A stretch of DNA of 64,000 bases from Arenibacter latericius DSM 15913 (lineage in GTDB: Bacteria > Bacteroidota > Bacteroidia > Flavobacteriales > Flavobacteriaceae): NCBI RefSeq assembly GCF_000424985.1, contig NZ_AUKX01000009.1, positions 1-64,000 of the forward strand, in the 5' to 3' direction. Under the pieces are notes generated by a model. The model saw only the letters and a list, made by a program, of their open reading frames with translations. It searched no databases and was not told the DNA's origin. The position numbers were made by a program, and so were the translations under genes. This document shows positions 37,401-47,274 of this stretch, piece by piece. The stretch's first letter is position 1; each line of letters starts with the position of its first letter.

Positions 37401-37532
37401 AATAACAATAGATACTCCAGGAAGTGGTAAATCATCCTTATCAGTTACCGTTCCGGTAATTGATTTCTCCTGCGCCATCATTGCTAATGACACTAAGAAA
37501 AGTTTTAAGAATAAAACATACTTAATTTTCAT
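34419..37532 (-). CDS. SusC/RagA-family TonB-dependent outer-membrane transporter (pair 2)
   Basis: A 1037-residue importer with the same signal peptide and carboxypeptidase-regulatory-like domain as pair 1 and a TonB-box-like EEVVVTGVAG. The plug runs through IIMRGAANLYGSQAPLVIMDGVF to GNGVIVITSKRGK, and the barrel ends SMSIQFKF. After about residue 75 it diverges from the other SusC, so the two probably carry different substrates. It heads an operon with susD and lies just downstream of an AraC-type regulator gene on the same strand. Confidence 0.95.
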   Translation of the reverse strand: MKIKYVLFLKLFLVSLAMMAQEKSITGTVTDKDDLPLPGVSIVISGTTSGTQTDFDGNFVINAKQGDVLKFSYIGQKTVNVTVGTSNTINVKMEEDAQALEEVVVTGVAGATDKRKLSVTVASVSAEDLEKVPASSAASALQGKVAGVSVSNLGRPGEGATIIMRGAANLYGSQAPLVIMDGVFIEGGLADINVDDIASFELVKGASASSLYGSRAGNGVIVITSKRGKIGKTSVTVRAETGISKVTNFVKTNQSHNFKMASDWEDYKGQYTKYEGVTYPAGYQSVFANSGPTAVQGTRILEDNGYSDNPFGVYYDFQDIFFKTGVNRTLYSSISSGGENVRTFFSAENTDIEGVLAETKGYERSSIRANIDYDIFDWLTFKASNNFVRVVDNSPGGGFGIYRSMTRLNPDSNVQANNPDGQPYYYLPDPWESEITNPMYELYNRDARSQQQRFLGGYLLNAKFTNWLNMDVEYSFENNAYRFSSNNKYETYTTTGDATGFGYSKGSLNKSNYLEVSQKVQATLNFKKEFGELDFMAKLSYLAEDRSYDYNSLTGNDYKFKDLPSIDNFDTKDVYGTSDYESERAQNMFAIGGLVYKDRYILDGLVRRDGSSLFGSENRWNNYYRLSAAYRISEDINIPGVQELKINAATGTSGQRPGFNWQYEQTNISTGSLSSVRRKGNPFLKPSLTKETEFGLNARFLDIFDLQFAYSNQVVSDQFMIVNLFSPANAGKATQWQNVGDLESDTYELSLNSRIINNSDLKWRVGANFSTTETMITKLNAPEQLVGPTDGANDEGIMFLIREGVEFGSMFGRSFVTDLATMEQQLPAGASISDYEVNADGVVVESATVGTTTEKAIIKVDEDGIPVFDKIGNQNENFRVGITSNLTYKNFDFYMLWDWKSGGDIYNKNAQWNTIAKRNVMVDQAGKPADQKKAVTYYESLYDVNQNNKFWVEDGSFVKLREVSLAYTIPEKHMSRIGFFEEIKLSLIGRNILTISDYLGWDPEVSRYDSNTQQYFSLDYGVYPNQSSYSMSIQFKF

Positions 37533-37670
37533 AGAAATTAATTTGAGTTAGTTAAAATTTGAATTCTGCATTGGTTTTTAAGATCTGAGTGATTTTATGA
37601 AAAGTTAACCCATAAAAAAATGAAACAATTTTCTTATACTATTGATATTGTTTCAGTTCTGACTTTTATT

Positions 37671-37787
37671 GCCAATGCCCAAATTAACTATAGTGAATAT
37701 GAATATTAATTAATCCCGACCTAAAGTTATTTCATTCCGATGCAAATACACATTAACATACATTGTAATGTATTGTAAATAAGTGTA
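37671..37787 (-). promoter_or_regulatory. Conserved upstream regulatory block of susC pair 2
   Basis: Counterpart of 32238-32369. It contains CAAATTAACTATAG (37680-37693), AATCCCGACCTAAAGT (37712-37727) and ACATTGTAATGTATTGTAAA (37760-37779), whose two TGTAA elements are ten bases apart. That spacing suits an AraC-type HTH pair. The rest of 37788-38203 shows nothing recognisable. Confidence 0.6.
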
Positions 37788-38203
37788 ATATAAATTATAA
37801 TCGATGTCCGATGCTTTTTAGGAAAACATTAACTTTTTTAATTTTTATCGATTTTTAGTTCTTTTTATCCTTTAAATGGAGTCCTAATTTGTGTTTTAAA
37901 TAGGGGATAAATTAGATGCGTTAATGAATTTGGTTTATCCTATGTTAGTATTGTCTGAGTGTGTTACCTGTAACAAAATGATCCTAAGTGGTGTGTTTTT
38001 AGTGGTTTTTTGTTGTTGAATTATGGAGTGATTCTGGTGGGGTGGCCTAGACACAGAATAGGTTTAATTCATTAGCTTAAATCGAATAAATAAAATTCAG
38101 GTCTTGTCTAAGATAAAAGAGATTAAGATTGATAAAGATTAGGAATATTGTTCTTATAGCCTAGCGGTTGTACTTAAATAGGTGTAGGGTATTGTTGCCT
38201 TAA

Positions 38204-39757
38204 CTATGAAGCGGATTGTTCGTCCTTGTACTTCGTTTTGATGTATTGGGTAGGGGTCATTTTTTTACGTTTTTTAAAAGCTTTGTAAAATGACACTTTG
38301 TTGTTAAATCCAGATTCATAAATAAGGTCGGTTACTAGTTTTATTTTACCATTATTATTTTCAATGATGTTGACTGCTTCCTGTACTCTGTAATCGTTTA
38401 TAAATTCGTAGAAGTTTTTTTCAAATTCTTGGTTAATTACTTGTGAGAGACTGTATCGGTCAGTATTTAACTCGTTAGCCAATTTCTCTAAAGTGATTCC
38501 ATTGTCTAGATAAACTTTTTTGGTTTCTATTAGGTTGGTTAACTGAGCTTTTAATGTATTTGTCATTGCATCGGTTAGACCAGAATTTTTGTATTTAATG
38601 TCGGTTCCCTCCTCAGTTTCGGCTTCCGTTAAGACCTCGGCCTTCCTTATAATGTCTGGCTGTAGGTAAAGCATAAAACTATAAAGGCAAATAAAGAAGG
38701 AAAGTGTTATTGTGGCGAAATATATGGAGATGTAATTAAAGTCATCTGAATTGCTATATAGCGCTCTAGAAAATATAATTATCATTAATACTCCTAAAAA
38801 AGTGATAGCAAGTATCAGCCATTTTTTGTTGAAAGAGCTAAAAAGGTTTTTATATTGGTAATAAAGTCGAACTAATAAGATTAGGTAAATTGTACAATGA
38901 ATCGATTTTATAAACTGACTTTCTAAAAGTTTATTAATTATCGGTCTGAAGTTGGTGGTGTTAATATCCGTTTCTGTATTTACAGCAATTAGTAGTAAGA
39001 TGCAAAAAATAAAAAATATGCCGTAATGTTTTAAAATTTCATTTATTCCAGTCTTTGGTTCAAGATTAAGTTTTTTGCGGATATATAAATAGAGAGATGG
39101 GGGCCAAAGGAAATAATGAATCTTAAAAAAATATACTCTAGGATTATAGTGGAAATCTTGTATCCAGTAAACGGCATGCTCCAGTACCATCGTGGAGACT
39201 CCAAATAAATATATGGCTAAATATATAGTGTGTGTTCCTTGCTTTCTGTATTTGAATAATATTTTTGTAGCTATGAGGAAACCAGCGATAGCAATAAATA
39301 GGAATAAGTAATTGACTAATTGGTGTAGTAACAGGGCGTAGTTGTTGACGTCTTGTCCTTCTGGTTCTAAATTGTTTGTCAGCTTTCGTTCGTTAATTAT
39401 ACTTTGTGACAGTAAATACTCGGTGTCTATTGATTCACTGGTTTGCAGCGAATCGAGAGAAGATTTACTCGCTTCAAAATACTCGTTAAAGCTAGGGGTG
39501 TTCTTATGGCCCTTCAAATTGGCGGAAAGGAAGAAGGTATATGCGGAACTAAAATTTTTATGTAAGTATTCGCATTTTCCTAATTCAAAACATTCCTCTG
39601 CCGTTAGTTGCTCTATAAATTCTAATGTAATTTGTTCTTGGGATAGGGGGACGCAATCAGATGAAGTTTCTGTACTGGGCATAGTTGCCCATGTGGATGG
39701 AGCTAATAATAGGTGCATCCATATGATAAAATATCTTATAAAGTTCTTCAATGCCAT
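38204..39757 (-). CDS. Membrane-anchored AraC-family transcriptional regulator
   Basis: A 517-residue protein with the start taken at MALKNFIRYF. A seven-codon longer start at 39778 is possible. Order of parts: a signal or anchor segment (about 5-25), a roughly 110-residue extracytoplasmic part with TPR-like character (CFELGKCEYLHKNFSSAYTFFLSA), seven or eight hydrophobic helices (about 145-375), and a C-terminal AraC-type double helix-turn-helix (ITLEKLANELNTDRYSLSQVIN and VTDLIYESGFNNKVSFYKAFKK). The layout would carry a signal across the membrane to DNA. It sits upstream of the second SusCD operon, which it probably controls. Confidence 0.85.
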   Translation of the reverse strand: MALKNFIRYFIIWMHLLLAPSTWATMPSTETSSDCVPLSQEQITLEFIEQLTAEECFELGKCEYLHKNFSSAYTFFLSANLKGHKNTPSFNEYFEASKSSLDSLQTSESIDTEYLLSQSIINERKLTNNLEPEGQDVNNYALLLHQLVNYLFLFIAIAGFLIATKILFKYRKQGTHTIYLAIYLFGVSTMVLEHAVYWIQDFHYNPRVYFFKIHYFLWPPSLYLYIRKKLNLEPKTGINEILKHYGIFFIFCILLLIAVNTETDINTTNFRPIINKLLESQFIKSIHCTIYLILLVRLYYQYKNLFSSFNKKWLILAITFLGVLMIIIFSRALYSNSDDFNYISIYFATITLSFFICLYSFMLYLQPDIIRKAEVLTEAETEEGTDIKYKNSGLTDAMTNTLKAQLTNLIETKKVYLDNGITLEKLANELNTDRYSLSQVINQEFEKNFYEFINDYRVQEAVNIIENNNGKIKLVTDLIYESGFNNKVSFYKAFKKRKKMTPTQYIKTKYKDEQSAS

Positions 39758-40156
39758 AAATTGAGTGCAAAGAAACACATAAAATTACATATATAGTATA
39801 GAATTAAACTTGTAGTGCCTTTAAAGGAACGTTAAAATAGAGAGGTCAAGGAAAAAGGTAACTTACCAAGTGAATTAGTATTTTTAAATGGTGTGGAGTG
39901 GTGTCTGCTCCTTTTTTAAGAATTATCAAAATCCTAGTAGAGTTAGTAAGGGATGCTTTACGGGATGTAAGTTGCTGATTTTGAAATGTACTTTGTGTTA
40001 TTGCTCCCTTATATATAGGTCTTCTCTAGAGGCTGCTTTTATCTTAGTAATAAAAATTCCTGTTTTTAATTTGATTTTTTTATATAAGGAATTGTTCTTA
40101 ATCTGTAAGAATAGGGTTAACGGTTAGTTATTCAAATACAAATCCACTAGCTAAAT
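39758..40156. other. About 400-bp gap without a supported gene
   Basis: A plus-strand frame at 39888-40127 (79 residues, Cys- and Leu-rich) has no recognisable family and poor composition, so I do not call it. No terminator or repeat is evident. Confidence 0.5.
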
Positions 40157-40870
40157 CTAATTTCTGTGGTCTTGTAAAGCAAAAACACGCTTTAGAATAG
40201 CAGTAGTTCTGGAGGCGGTTTTGGTTCTAATCTCTTTTTCTTCCAAAGCAATCATGGAATATACACCTTTTAGGGCTTCTTGGGTAACGTAATCCGTTAA
40301 GTCTGGGTTAACAGAACTGGTAAAAGGGATGGCATTATACCTATTAATTAGATTGCTCCAAATTTGGTCTGCACCTACTTTTTCAAAAGATTGTTTTATT
40401 ACTGGATTAAACTTATCGTAAAGTTGGCTTTGGGTGGCCTGTGTAAGATATAGTGTGGCTGCATCATCTGAGCCTAATAAGATGTTTCTGGCATCATTGA
40501 AGGTAATTCCTTTTACCGCATCTACAAATATTGGGGTCGCCTCTTTAACGGCATCTTCAGCTGCCCTATTCAATATTTTTAGACCTTCATCTGCTAAATT
40601 AGAAAGTCCAATATCTCTTAGTGTTTTATCTACTTTTTGCAACTCTTGGGGAAGCATAATCTTCACCAATTCATTTTTGTAAAAACCATCTGTTTGGGTG
40701 AGCTTGCTTACCTGTTTTTGGATTCCCATATCCAAGGCTTCTCTCAATCCAAGGGCAATCTCATTATTTCCAATAGTGCCGCCTGCTTGTGGTAACTGAT
40801 TTACTACTTGTTGTAATTCTGCGCATCCTAAAAATTGAAATACTACTAATAGTAATAATGCTCTTTTCAT
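40157..40870 (-). CDS. DUF4197-family lipoprotein
   Basis: A 237-residue protein with a short signal and lipobox FLGC, so it is probably lipidated. The body matches DUF4197: ALGLREALDMGIQKQV, IMLPQELQKV, RAAEDAVKEATPIFVDAVKGITF and the C-terminal ALKGVYSMIALEEKEIR. It is widespread in Gram-negative bacteria and its function is unknown. It is monocistronic, with a divergent or unrelated neighbourhood. Confidence 0.9.
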   Translation of the reverse strand: MKRALLLLVVFQFLGCAELQQVVNQLPQAGGTIGNNEIALGLREALDMGIQKQVSKLTQTDGFYKNELVKIMLPQELQKVDKTLRDIGLSNLADEGLKILNRAAEDAVKEATPIFVDAVKGITFNDARNILLGSDDAATLYLTQATQSQLYDKFNPVIKQSFEKVGADQIWSNLINRYNAIPFTSSVNPDLTDYVTQEALKGVYSMIALEEKEIRTKTASRTTAILKRVFALQDHRN

Positions 40871-41000
40871 TTCTATGTTTTAATTAAAATTTCTTATCTA
40901 CTCCTTGGTTTTCTATGTGTGGCTACTATTTTCTAAGTGAGGTGGGGCTTTAGGTTGAATTTCAAAATATGATATAAATACTATTCTAGCTATGCCCTGC

Positions 41001-41852
41001 CTAGGAGAAAATTACCGTTTTATTATTATAAACCATTGTTTTTCTAGCAATATGTAGCTTTACTGCACGCGAAAGTACAATTTTTTCTAAGTCTCGACCT
41101 TTAGAGATAAAGTCTTTTATACTATGGGCATGGGTCACGCGGGTTACATCTTGTTCTATTATTGGTCCGGCATCTAATTCCTCTGTAACATAATGACTAG
41201 TAGCACCTATGATCTTAACACCTCTTTGAAACGCAGCATGGTAAGGTTTGGCACCGGCAAAGGCAGGAAGAAAGGAATGGTGAATATTGATTATTTTATT
41301 AGGAAACCGATCTATTATCTTTGGGGTTATTATTTGCATATACCTAGCTAAGACAATAAAGTCTACTTTGTATTCTTCCAAAAGTGAAATATGCTTTTCT
41401 TCTGCAGCTAGTTTGTTTTCTTTTGAGATTGGGATGTGATGAAATGGAATATTAAACTGATCTGCAATATAGGATAGATCCGGATGGTTGCTAAGTATAA
41501 AAGGAATCTCTACTGCTAATTCTCCTGAATGAAATCTACTTAAAAGATCGTAGAGGCAATGATTGTACTTTGAAACGTACAGGGCCATTTTAGGTTTTGT
41601 AGACCCAAGATGTAGGCTCCATTCCATTTGGTAGGGAATGGCTATATTTTGCTCAAATTGCTGTTTTAAACTCTTGACTACGGGTATGTTTTTTTCAAAA
41701 TCGCTTTCTAATCTCATGAAAAACACTCCGGCTTCCTTATCTACATGCTGATCGATGTAAATAATATTTCCTCCATTTTTATGGATAAAACCGGTGACGT
41801 TACTAATGATACCCGACTGATCGGGGCAGTGAATAAGGATGGTTGTCTTCAA
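41001..41852 (-). CDS. purU: Formyltetrahydrofolate deformylase
   Basis: A 283-residue enzyme that hydrolyses 10-formyl-THF to formate and THF. An N-terminal ACT domain (TTILIHCPDQSGIISNVTGFI, residues 1-80) is followed by a formyl-transferase fold. Active-site Asn, His and Asp lie in KIINIHHSFLPAFAGAKPY and VTEELDAGPII. The ACT domain and length separate it from PurN and Fmt. Its product formate and free folate link to the purine genes elsewhere in the window. Confidence 0.95.
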   Translation of the reverse strand: MKTTILIHCPDQSGIISNVTGFIHKNGGNIIYIDQHVDKEAGVFFMRLESDFEKNIPVVKSLKQQFEQNIAIPYQMEWSLHLGSTKPKMALYVSKYNHCLYDLLSRFHSGELAVEIPFILSNHPDLSYIADQFNIPFHHIPISKENKLAAEEKHISLLEEYKVDFIVLARYMQIITPKIIDRFPNKIINIHHSFLPAFAGAKPYHAAFQRGVKIIGATSHYVTEELDAGPIIEQDVTRVTHAHSIKDFISKGRDLEKIVLSRAVKLHIARKTMVYNNKTVIFS

Positions 41853-42098
41853 AAATGTAGTTTTTAAGTAGTAAAATTAGGATTTTGAAAAGGAAAAGAC
41901 TTGCATTATTGAGTTTTTTATAATATTCGAAAATGGACCCCTTAGTTTTTGCGATTTCATTAAATTGCAAAAGATTAGACGCTGTCATATTGCGAATTAA
42001 TTAATAGTGAGGCTAACCCTATTTGGTTACTTCGTAAGATGGTTGTCTTAGTCGACATAATTAGAAGTACTTATAGTTTAGTATATAAAAAGTTGAAA

Positions 42099-45000
42099 AT
42101 GAAAAGAGAAGCTACCTATAAACCGGTAAATAAAGTTCGTATTGTTACTGCTGCCTCCCTGTTTGATGGGCATGATGCTGCAATAAATATGATGCGTAGA
42201 ATAATTCAATCCACGGGGGTAGAGGTTATTCATTTAGGGCATGATAGGAGTGTTTCTGAAGTTGTGGACTGCGCTATTCAAGAAGATGTAAACGCTATTG
42301 CAATTACTTCCTACCAAGGTGGACATAATGAGTATTTTAAGTTTATGCGCGATTTATTGGTGGAGCGTGGCGCAGGCCATATTAAAATTTTTGGTGGAGG
42401 AGGAGGTGTTATTCTGCCTGAAGAGATAAAGGATTTAATGGCGTATGGGATTACGAGAATCTATGCTCCTGACGATGGCAGAAATATGGGGCTTCAGGGG
42501 ATGATAAATGATTTAGTGGAACAAAGTGATTTTCCTACTCCAGATTTAAAGACCCAGGACCCAGGTGAATTAAAACAGCTTATTAAAGAGAAAGATGTTT
42601 CAACTATAGCAAGGCTAATTAGTCTAGCAGAAAATAGAAATGCCGAATTTAAAAAGCATGCGGCTATTTTGAACGGGAGTAATAAACAGATTCCTGTTTT
42701 GGGGGTTACCGGAACAGGTGGCGCTGGGAAATCTAGCTTGGTAGATGAATTGGTAAGACGATTTTTAATGGATTTCTCAGAAGGGACAATTGGGATAATA
42801 TCAGTGGATCCATCAAAACGGAAGACGGGAGGTGCGCTATTAGGAGATCGAATCCGGATGAATGCTATTAATGATCCTAGGGTGTATATGCGTTCTTTGG
42901 CTACAAGAGAATCTAACTTATCCCTATCTAAGCACATAGATGAAGCTGTAAGGGTGCTAAAGGGTGCGGGATTCGACCTTATTATTTTAGAAACATCGGG
43001 TATTGGGCAGTCCGATACAGCAATTACATCGTACAGTGATGTTTCCCTTTATGTAATGACTCCTGAATTTGGAGCGGCAACTCAACTGGAGAAAATAGAT
43101 ATGTTAGATTTTGCCGATTTGGTGGCTATAAATAAGTTCGATAAGAGAGGAGCTTTGGATGCTATAAGAGATGTGAGGAAACAATTTGTTCGCAACCATG
43201 GTCTATGGGAGGCGAAACACGAGGATCTCCCAGTTTTTGGTACTATCGCTTCGCAATTTAATGACCCTGGAATGAATAGGTTGTATCAATCCATAATGAC
43301 TATCCTTAAGGGAAGGACTGAAACACCTTTAAAATCTTCTTTCGTATTAACAGAAGGGGATGAGGAGAAACGTTTTGTAATCCCGCCGGCTAGGACTAGG
43401 TATTTGTCGGAAATAGCAGAAAGCAATAGACAGTATGATAACAGTGCCAAGGAACAATCTAAATTAGCGCAACAATTATATGGTATTTTCACTACTATAA
43501 TCGCTGTTTTAGATTCGGATGCGCCTGAAGATATAAAAGAGATTCTTTCTGGTTCGGGAATAGCGTTGGAAAAAGTGCTTCAATTGACCAAAGATGAGAA
43601 TGAAAAGCAATTGATTAGTTTGTTATGTGCCCAATTTGAATCCCTGAAAATGAATTTTGATTCGCATAATTGGAAAATGATTCTGGATTGGGAATATACG
43701 GTATCACAGTATAAGAATCCGGAATACAGTTTTAAGGTGAGAGGAAAAGAGATTAAAATGGCCACGCATACCACCTCGCTTTCGCGATCCCAAATACCAA
43801 AAATTGCACTTCCTAAATATAAAGCCTGGGGAGATCTTTTACTATGGATGCTACAGGAAAATGTACCTGGGCAATTTCCCTATACAGCCGGATTGTATCC
43901 TTTTAAACGCGCTGGGGAAGATCCTACAAGAATGTTTGCTGGGGAAGGCAGTCCCGAGCGTACCAATAGGCGTTTCCATTATGTTAGCTTTGGCTTGCCT
44001 GCAAAAAGATTGTCTACCGCTTTCGATTCTGTTACCCTCTACGGTAGTGATCCCGATAGTAGACCAGATATCTATGGTAAAATTGGGAATGCTGGTGTTT
44101 CTGTATGCTGTTTAGATGATGCGAAAAAGCTGTATTCGGGATTCGACTTAAGTGATGCTATGACTTCAGTAAGCATGACGATTAATGGTCCGGCTCCCAT
44201 GTTATTGGGGTATTTTTTAAATGCGGCTATTGACCAAAACTGTGAGAAATATATTAAAGAAAATGGACTGCAGGATGAGGTTGAAAAGAAAATAGAAGTT
44301 TTATATAGCGGAAAGGAAAAATTGAGGCCTAAATATCATGGAGCTTTACCTGAGGGAAATAATGGTCTAGGATTAATGTTGTTGGGGGTTACAGGGGATC
44401 AGGTGCTACCTGAAAATGTGTACAATGAAATAAAAAATAAGACCATACAGCAAGTGAGGGGAACGGTGCAAGCCGATATTTTAAAAGAAGATCAGGCGCA
44501 GAATACCTGTATCTTTTCTACGGAGTTTGCACTGAGATTAATGGGGGATGTTCAAGAATATTTTATAAAAAATAAAGTACGTAATTTTTATTCGGTTTCC
44601 ATATCTGGATATCATATTGCTGAAGCAGGTGCTAATCCTATCACCCAGCTAGCATTTACCCTAGCTAACGGGTTTACCTATGTGGAATATTATTTAAGTA
44701 GGAGAATGGATATTAATAAGTTTGGTCCTAATCTTTCCTTTTTCTTTTCTAATGGTATAGATCCTGAATATGCCGTTATCGGGAGGGTGGCTAGGAAGAT
44801 TTGGTCTAAGGCCCTGAAGATAAAATATGGAGCAGACCCTAGGGCACAGATGTTAAAATATCATATCCAGACTTCTGGTAGGAGCCTGCATGCCCAAGAA
44901 ATAGATTTTAATGATATAAGGACCACCTTACAAGCCTTGTACGCGATTTACGATAATTGTAATTCTCTACATACTAACGCCTATGATGAAGCAATAACAA

Positions 45001-45557
45001 CACCTACAGAGGAATCTGTTAGAAGAGCTATGGCAATACAGTTGATCATTAATAAAGAATTGGGCCTTGCTAAAAATGAAAATCCTCTGCAAGGGTCTTT
45101 CATTATAGAGGAGTTAACAGACTTAGTGGAGGCGGCAGTGTTGATGGAGTTTGACCGAATTACTGAGCGTGGTGGCGTTCTCGGTGCAATGGAAACAATG
45201 TACCAGCGTTCTAAAATTCAGGAAGAGAGCTTGTATTATGAAACTTTAAAGCATAATGGCGAATATCCTATCATAGGAGTAAATACCTATCTAAGTTCTA
45301 AAGGTTCTCCAACGGTGCTTCCTGCAGAAGTGATTAGGGCTACGGAAAAGGAGAAACAAAATCAAATCCAAACGCTAAATAATTTGCACGAAGTGAATCA
45401 GGAGTTTGTTCAAACTAAATTAGAATCCTTGCAGCAAGTGGCTGTAAAAAACGAAAATATTTTTGAAAGCTTAATGGAGGTTACTAAATATTGCTCTTTG
45501 GGACAAATAACTCAAGCCTTGTTTGAGGTAGGTGGGCAATACAGACGTAATATGTAG
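42099..45557 (+). CDS. icmF: Fused B12-dependent isobutyryl-CoA-type mutase (IcmF)
   Basis: A 1152-residue three-part protein. The cobalamin-binding domain (about residues 10-140) has [14 protein letters not shown] and [14 protein letters not shown]-protein chaperone domain has P-loop [14 protein letters not shown] near residue 205 and NKFDKRG. The acyl-CoA mutase barrel has [21 protein letters not shown], and the terminal part includes [13 protein letters not shown] and [15 protein letters not shown]. This order is IcmF, interconverting isobutyryl- and n-butyryl-CoA or related branched acyl-CoAs with adenosylcobalamin. The start at 42099 drops 20 unlikely residues. Active-site side chains deciding the exact substrate were not assigned. 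The gene shows the organism uses or imports B12. Confidence 0.94.
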   Translation: MKREATYKPVNKVRIVTAASLFDGHDAAINMMRRIIQSTGVEVIHLGHDRSVSEVVDCAIQEDVNAIAITSYQGGHNEYFKFMRDLLVERGAGHIKIFGGGGGVILPEEIKDLMAYGITRIYAPDDGRNMGLQGMINDLVEQSDFPTPDLKTQDPGELKQLIKEKDVSTIARLISLAENRNAEFKKHAAILNGSNKQIPVLGVTGTGGAGKSSLVDELVRRFLMDFSEGTIGIISVDPSKRKTGGALLGDRIRMNAINDPRVYMRSLATRESNLSLSKHIDEAVRVLKGAGFDLIILETSGIGQSDTAITSYSDVSLYVMTPEFGAATQLEKIDMLDFADLVAINKFDKRGALDAIRDVRKQFVRNHGLWEAKHEDLPVFGTIASQFNDPGMNRLYQSIMTILKGRTETPLKSSFVLTEGDEEKRFVIPPARTRYLSEIAESNRQYDNSAKEQSKLAQQLYGIFTTIIAVLDSDAPEDIKEILSGSGIALEKVLQLTKDENEKQLISLLCAQFESLKMNFDSHNWKMILDWEYTVSQYKNPEYSFKVRGKEIKMATHTTSLSRSQIPKIALPKYKAWGDLLLWMLQENVPGQFPYTAGLYPFKRAGEDPTRMFAGEGSPERTNRRFHYVSFGLPAKRLSTAFDSVTLYGSDPDSRPDIYGKIGNAGVSVCCLDDAKKLYSGFDLSDAMTSVSMTINGPAPMLLGYFLNAAIDQNCEKYIKENGLQDEVEKKIEVLYSGKEKLRPKYHGALPEGNNGLGLMLLGVTGDQVLPENVYNEIKNKTIQQVRGTVQADILKEDQAQNTCIFSTEFALRLMGDVQEYFIKNKVRNFYSVSISGYHIAEAGANPITQLAFTLANGFTYVEYYLSRRMDINKFGPNLSFFFSNGIDPEYAVIGRVARKIWSKALKIKYGADPRAQMLKYHIQTSGRSLHAQEIDFNDIRTTLQALYAIYDNCNSLHTNAYDEAITTPTEESVRRAMAIQLIINKELGLAKNENPLQGSFIIEELTDLVEAAVLMEFDRITERGGVLGAMETMYQRSKIQEESLYYETLKHNGEYPIIGVNTYLSSKGSPTVLPAEVIRATEKEKQNQIQTLNNLHEVNQEFVQTKLESLQQVAVKNENIFESLMEVTKYCSLGQITQALFEVGGQYRRNM

Positions 45558-45858
45558 GGGCAATGTATTGTTCAATTCGCGGAATGGGTCAACTTTTAAA
45601 TTTTATGGATCCCTTATGGTTAGCACTAGGTTGTGAGGGGAGTAGTTGGGTCTAGGTATAGAGAGGTGGTAGTGTTTAGCTATGGGTTTAGCTTAAATGG
45701 TATTTGTGCTCCTGTCATTGGTAAATTATAAAATATATGTCTATGGGTGATGTATGTTGCTAAACTTAAGTGGTTTGCTATTAAAATATGACCAATATAA
45801 CCCACCGCTGTTCTGTCAGTTCCGTTCAGACGAGCATGCCAGAACTGTATAGGCGGGC

Positions 45859-45880
45859 CTGCCCGAATTTTTCAGGCGGG
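45859..45880 (+). repeat. Dispersed intergenic repeat, copy 2
   Basis: Identical over 22 bases to 23757-23778. Here the preceding bases AGGCGGGC add further complementarity, so the element can form a hairpin around CCTG/CAGG. It lies in the 429-bp gap after icmF, where I see no gene. Confidence 0.7.
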
Positions 45881-45986
45881 TGTAAATTTATTAGGTGTTT
45901 TAATCTTCTGTAATTAAAGGACTAGTCCTTATATAATTAACTTCCTTCTATATATGTGAATATGTAAAAATCTAAAAGTAAGAAGA

Positions 45987-46379
45987 TTACTTTCTCATAG
46001 CGCGGCGCCAAACTTTGTACATCCTTCTAAAGCTCTTGACTTCCTTTCTAAGAAGGTTTAGATACTCTTTTTCTTTAACTCCGTCTTTTTCCAAGCCAAT
46101 GCAATAAGAATTAATATTCTTTATAATGATATTAATAAAGGTGGCGCTTCTCATTCTCACTGCATAAGATTCTGATTGTTCTGCTGCAGCAATCTGTTGA
46201 GGTATAAGAATAGAATCGGTAAGTAGGGAGTCGGCAATATTGTCTCGTAAACTATTGGATTGATATAATTTCATTAAATCCTTATTGTGCGAAACATAAG
46301 ACGCAATTTCCCTACTCATATGTAAGAGTTCCAGGGATTTACGATAAATCGGAATCGAACTAAGATTTTTGTATGGCAT
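45987..46379 (-). CDS. Conserved hypothetical helical protein
   Basis: A 130-residue, Lys/Arg-rich, all-helical product (IYRKSLELLHMSREIASYV, MRSATFINIIIKNINSYC, LRKEVKSFRRMYKVWRRAMRK). It resembles the four-helix-bundle proteins common in Bacteroidota (the 23S rRNA intervening-sequence protein type), but I could not confirm a motif. It is divergent from the Lrp-type gene across 119 bases. The function is unknown. Confidence 0.6.
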   Translation of the reverse strand: MPYKNLSSIPIYRKSLELLHMSREIASYVSHNKDLMKLYQSNSLRDNIADSLLTDSILIPQQIAAAEQSESYAVRMRSATFINIIIKNINSYCIGLEKDGVKEKEYLNLLRKEVKSFRRMYKVWRRAMRK

Positions 46380-46498
46380 TTTTATTACAATAGCTTTTAT
46401 AATATAAAGTTACACTGAATTTATAGATAATAGCTTTGGTTTACATGGTAAAAGTGTACTTTAGCTATTGAAAACAAAAATTATTAATCACTTTTATT

Positions 46499-46951
46499 TT
46501 GAAAGCAAAAATAGATGCCCTTAATTGGAAAATTTTGAAATCACTTCAAGAAAATGCGCGTGAATCTTTCGCTAATATTGGTAGGAAAGTGGGCTTAACT
46601 GCTCCAGCGGTAGGGGAACGTGTAAAGAAGATGGAAGACCTTGGAGTTATCTCTGGATATAAAGCGGTAGTGTCTCATTCCCATACGGGATACCAACTAA
46701 AAGCGATTATCACCTTGCGTGCCTTTATGGGTAAATTAAAGCCATTTCTAGAAGCAGTCAATTCGTTTGAAGAGGTGGTGAACTGTTACCGAATTACTGG
46801 AAATGAAAATATTATAATGATGGTGGTGCTAAAAGATCAATTTCATTTAGAGAAATTTATTGATAAGCTTATTCAGTACGGGGAGACAAGAACCCATATT
46901 GTGTTGTCTGATGTGGTTTCTAATGCCCCCATTAGAAGAAGTGATAGTTAG
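46499..46951 (+). CDS. Lrp/AsnC-family transcriptional regulator
   Basis: A 150-residue regulator. The N-terminal winged HTH (LNWKILKSLQENARESFANIGRKVGLTAPAVGERVKKMEDLGVI) is followed by a RAM effector-binding domain (KAIITLRAFM, YRITGNENIIMMVVLKD). It starts at a TTG placed exactly where the HTH begins. It probably senses an amino acid. Targets are unknown, and the divergent helical-protein gene is a candidate. Confidence 0.9.
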   Translation: MKAKIDALNWKILKSLQENARESFANIGRKVGLTAPAVGERVKKMEDLGVISGYKAVVSHSHTGYQLKAIITLRAFMGKLKPFLEAVNSFEEVVNCYRITGNENIIMMVVLKDQFHLEKFIDKLIQYGETRTHIVLSDVVSNAPIRRSDS

Positions 46952-47274
46952 AAGATAAATTTGTTAAGCATCTTAATTATACAGCCGTATAAAAGGCTTA
47001 TCTTTTGTATTGCTAATAGGAGGGAGTGGTTATTTAGAAGAGTCTTTAGCTTCAATACTCGCCTAAATAAATTGTAGTAGTTGTAAATTTCAATAGATAA
47101 CAAACTATTCTCTTGTTAGGTTTTGATACTGCGGTATTTATTGTTTTCTTTAATGTAGGAGACAGTGCGGGTAAATTCTTTTGTAAGGTGGAGTAGAGGA
47201 TAAGTAGTGTTACTGTGTTGGTCTTATTTAGTAATAATTAATAATTTGGCTAGGTATTTGATGCCATTTCATCT
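46952..47274. other. 323-bp gap, nothing recognised
   Basis: AT-rich sequence without a terminator-like hairpin, repeat or plausible ORF. It probably holds the promoter of the esterase-like gene. Confidence 0.5.

Noticed and set aside
39342-39764. 140-residue plus-strand frame opposite the AraC-type regulator
   Set aside because: Antisense to a coherent signal-peptide and sensor region; composition is implausible for a real protein.
39888-40127. 79-residue plus-strand frame in an intergenic gap
   Set aside because: Cys/Leu-rich with no recognised family, no promoter and no conserved feature; probably random.
42494-42937. 147-residue minus-strand frame inside icmF
   Set aside because: Overlaps the conserved G-domain of IcmF on the opposite strand; no independent support.
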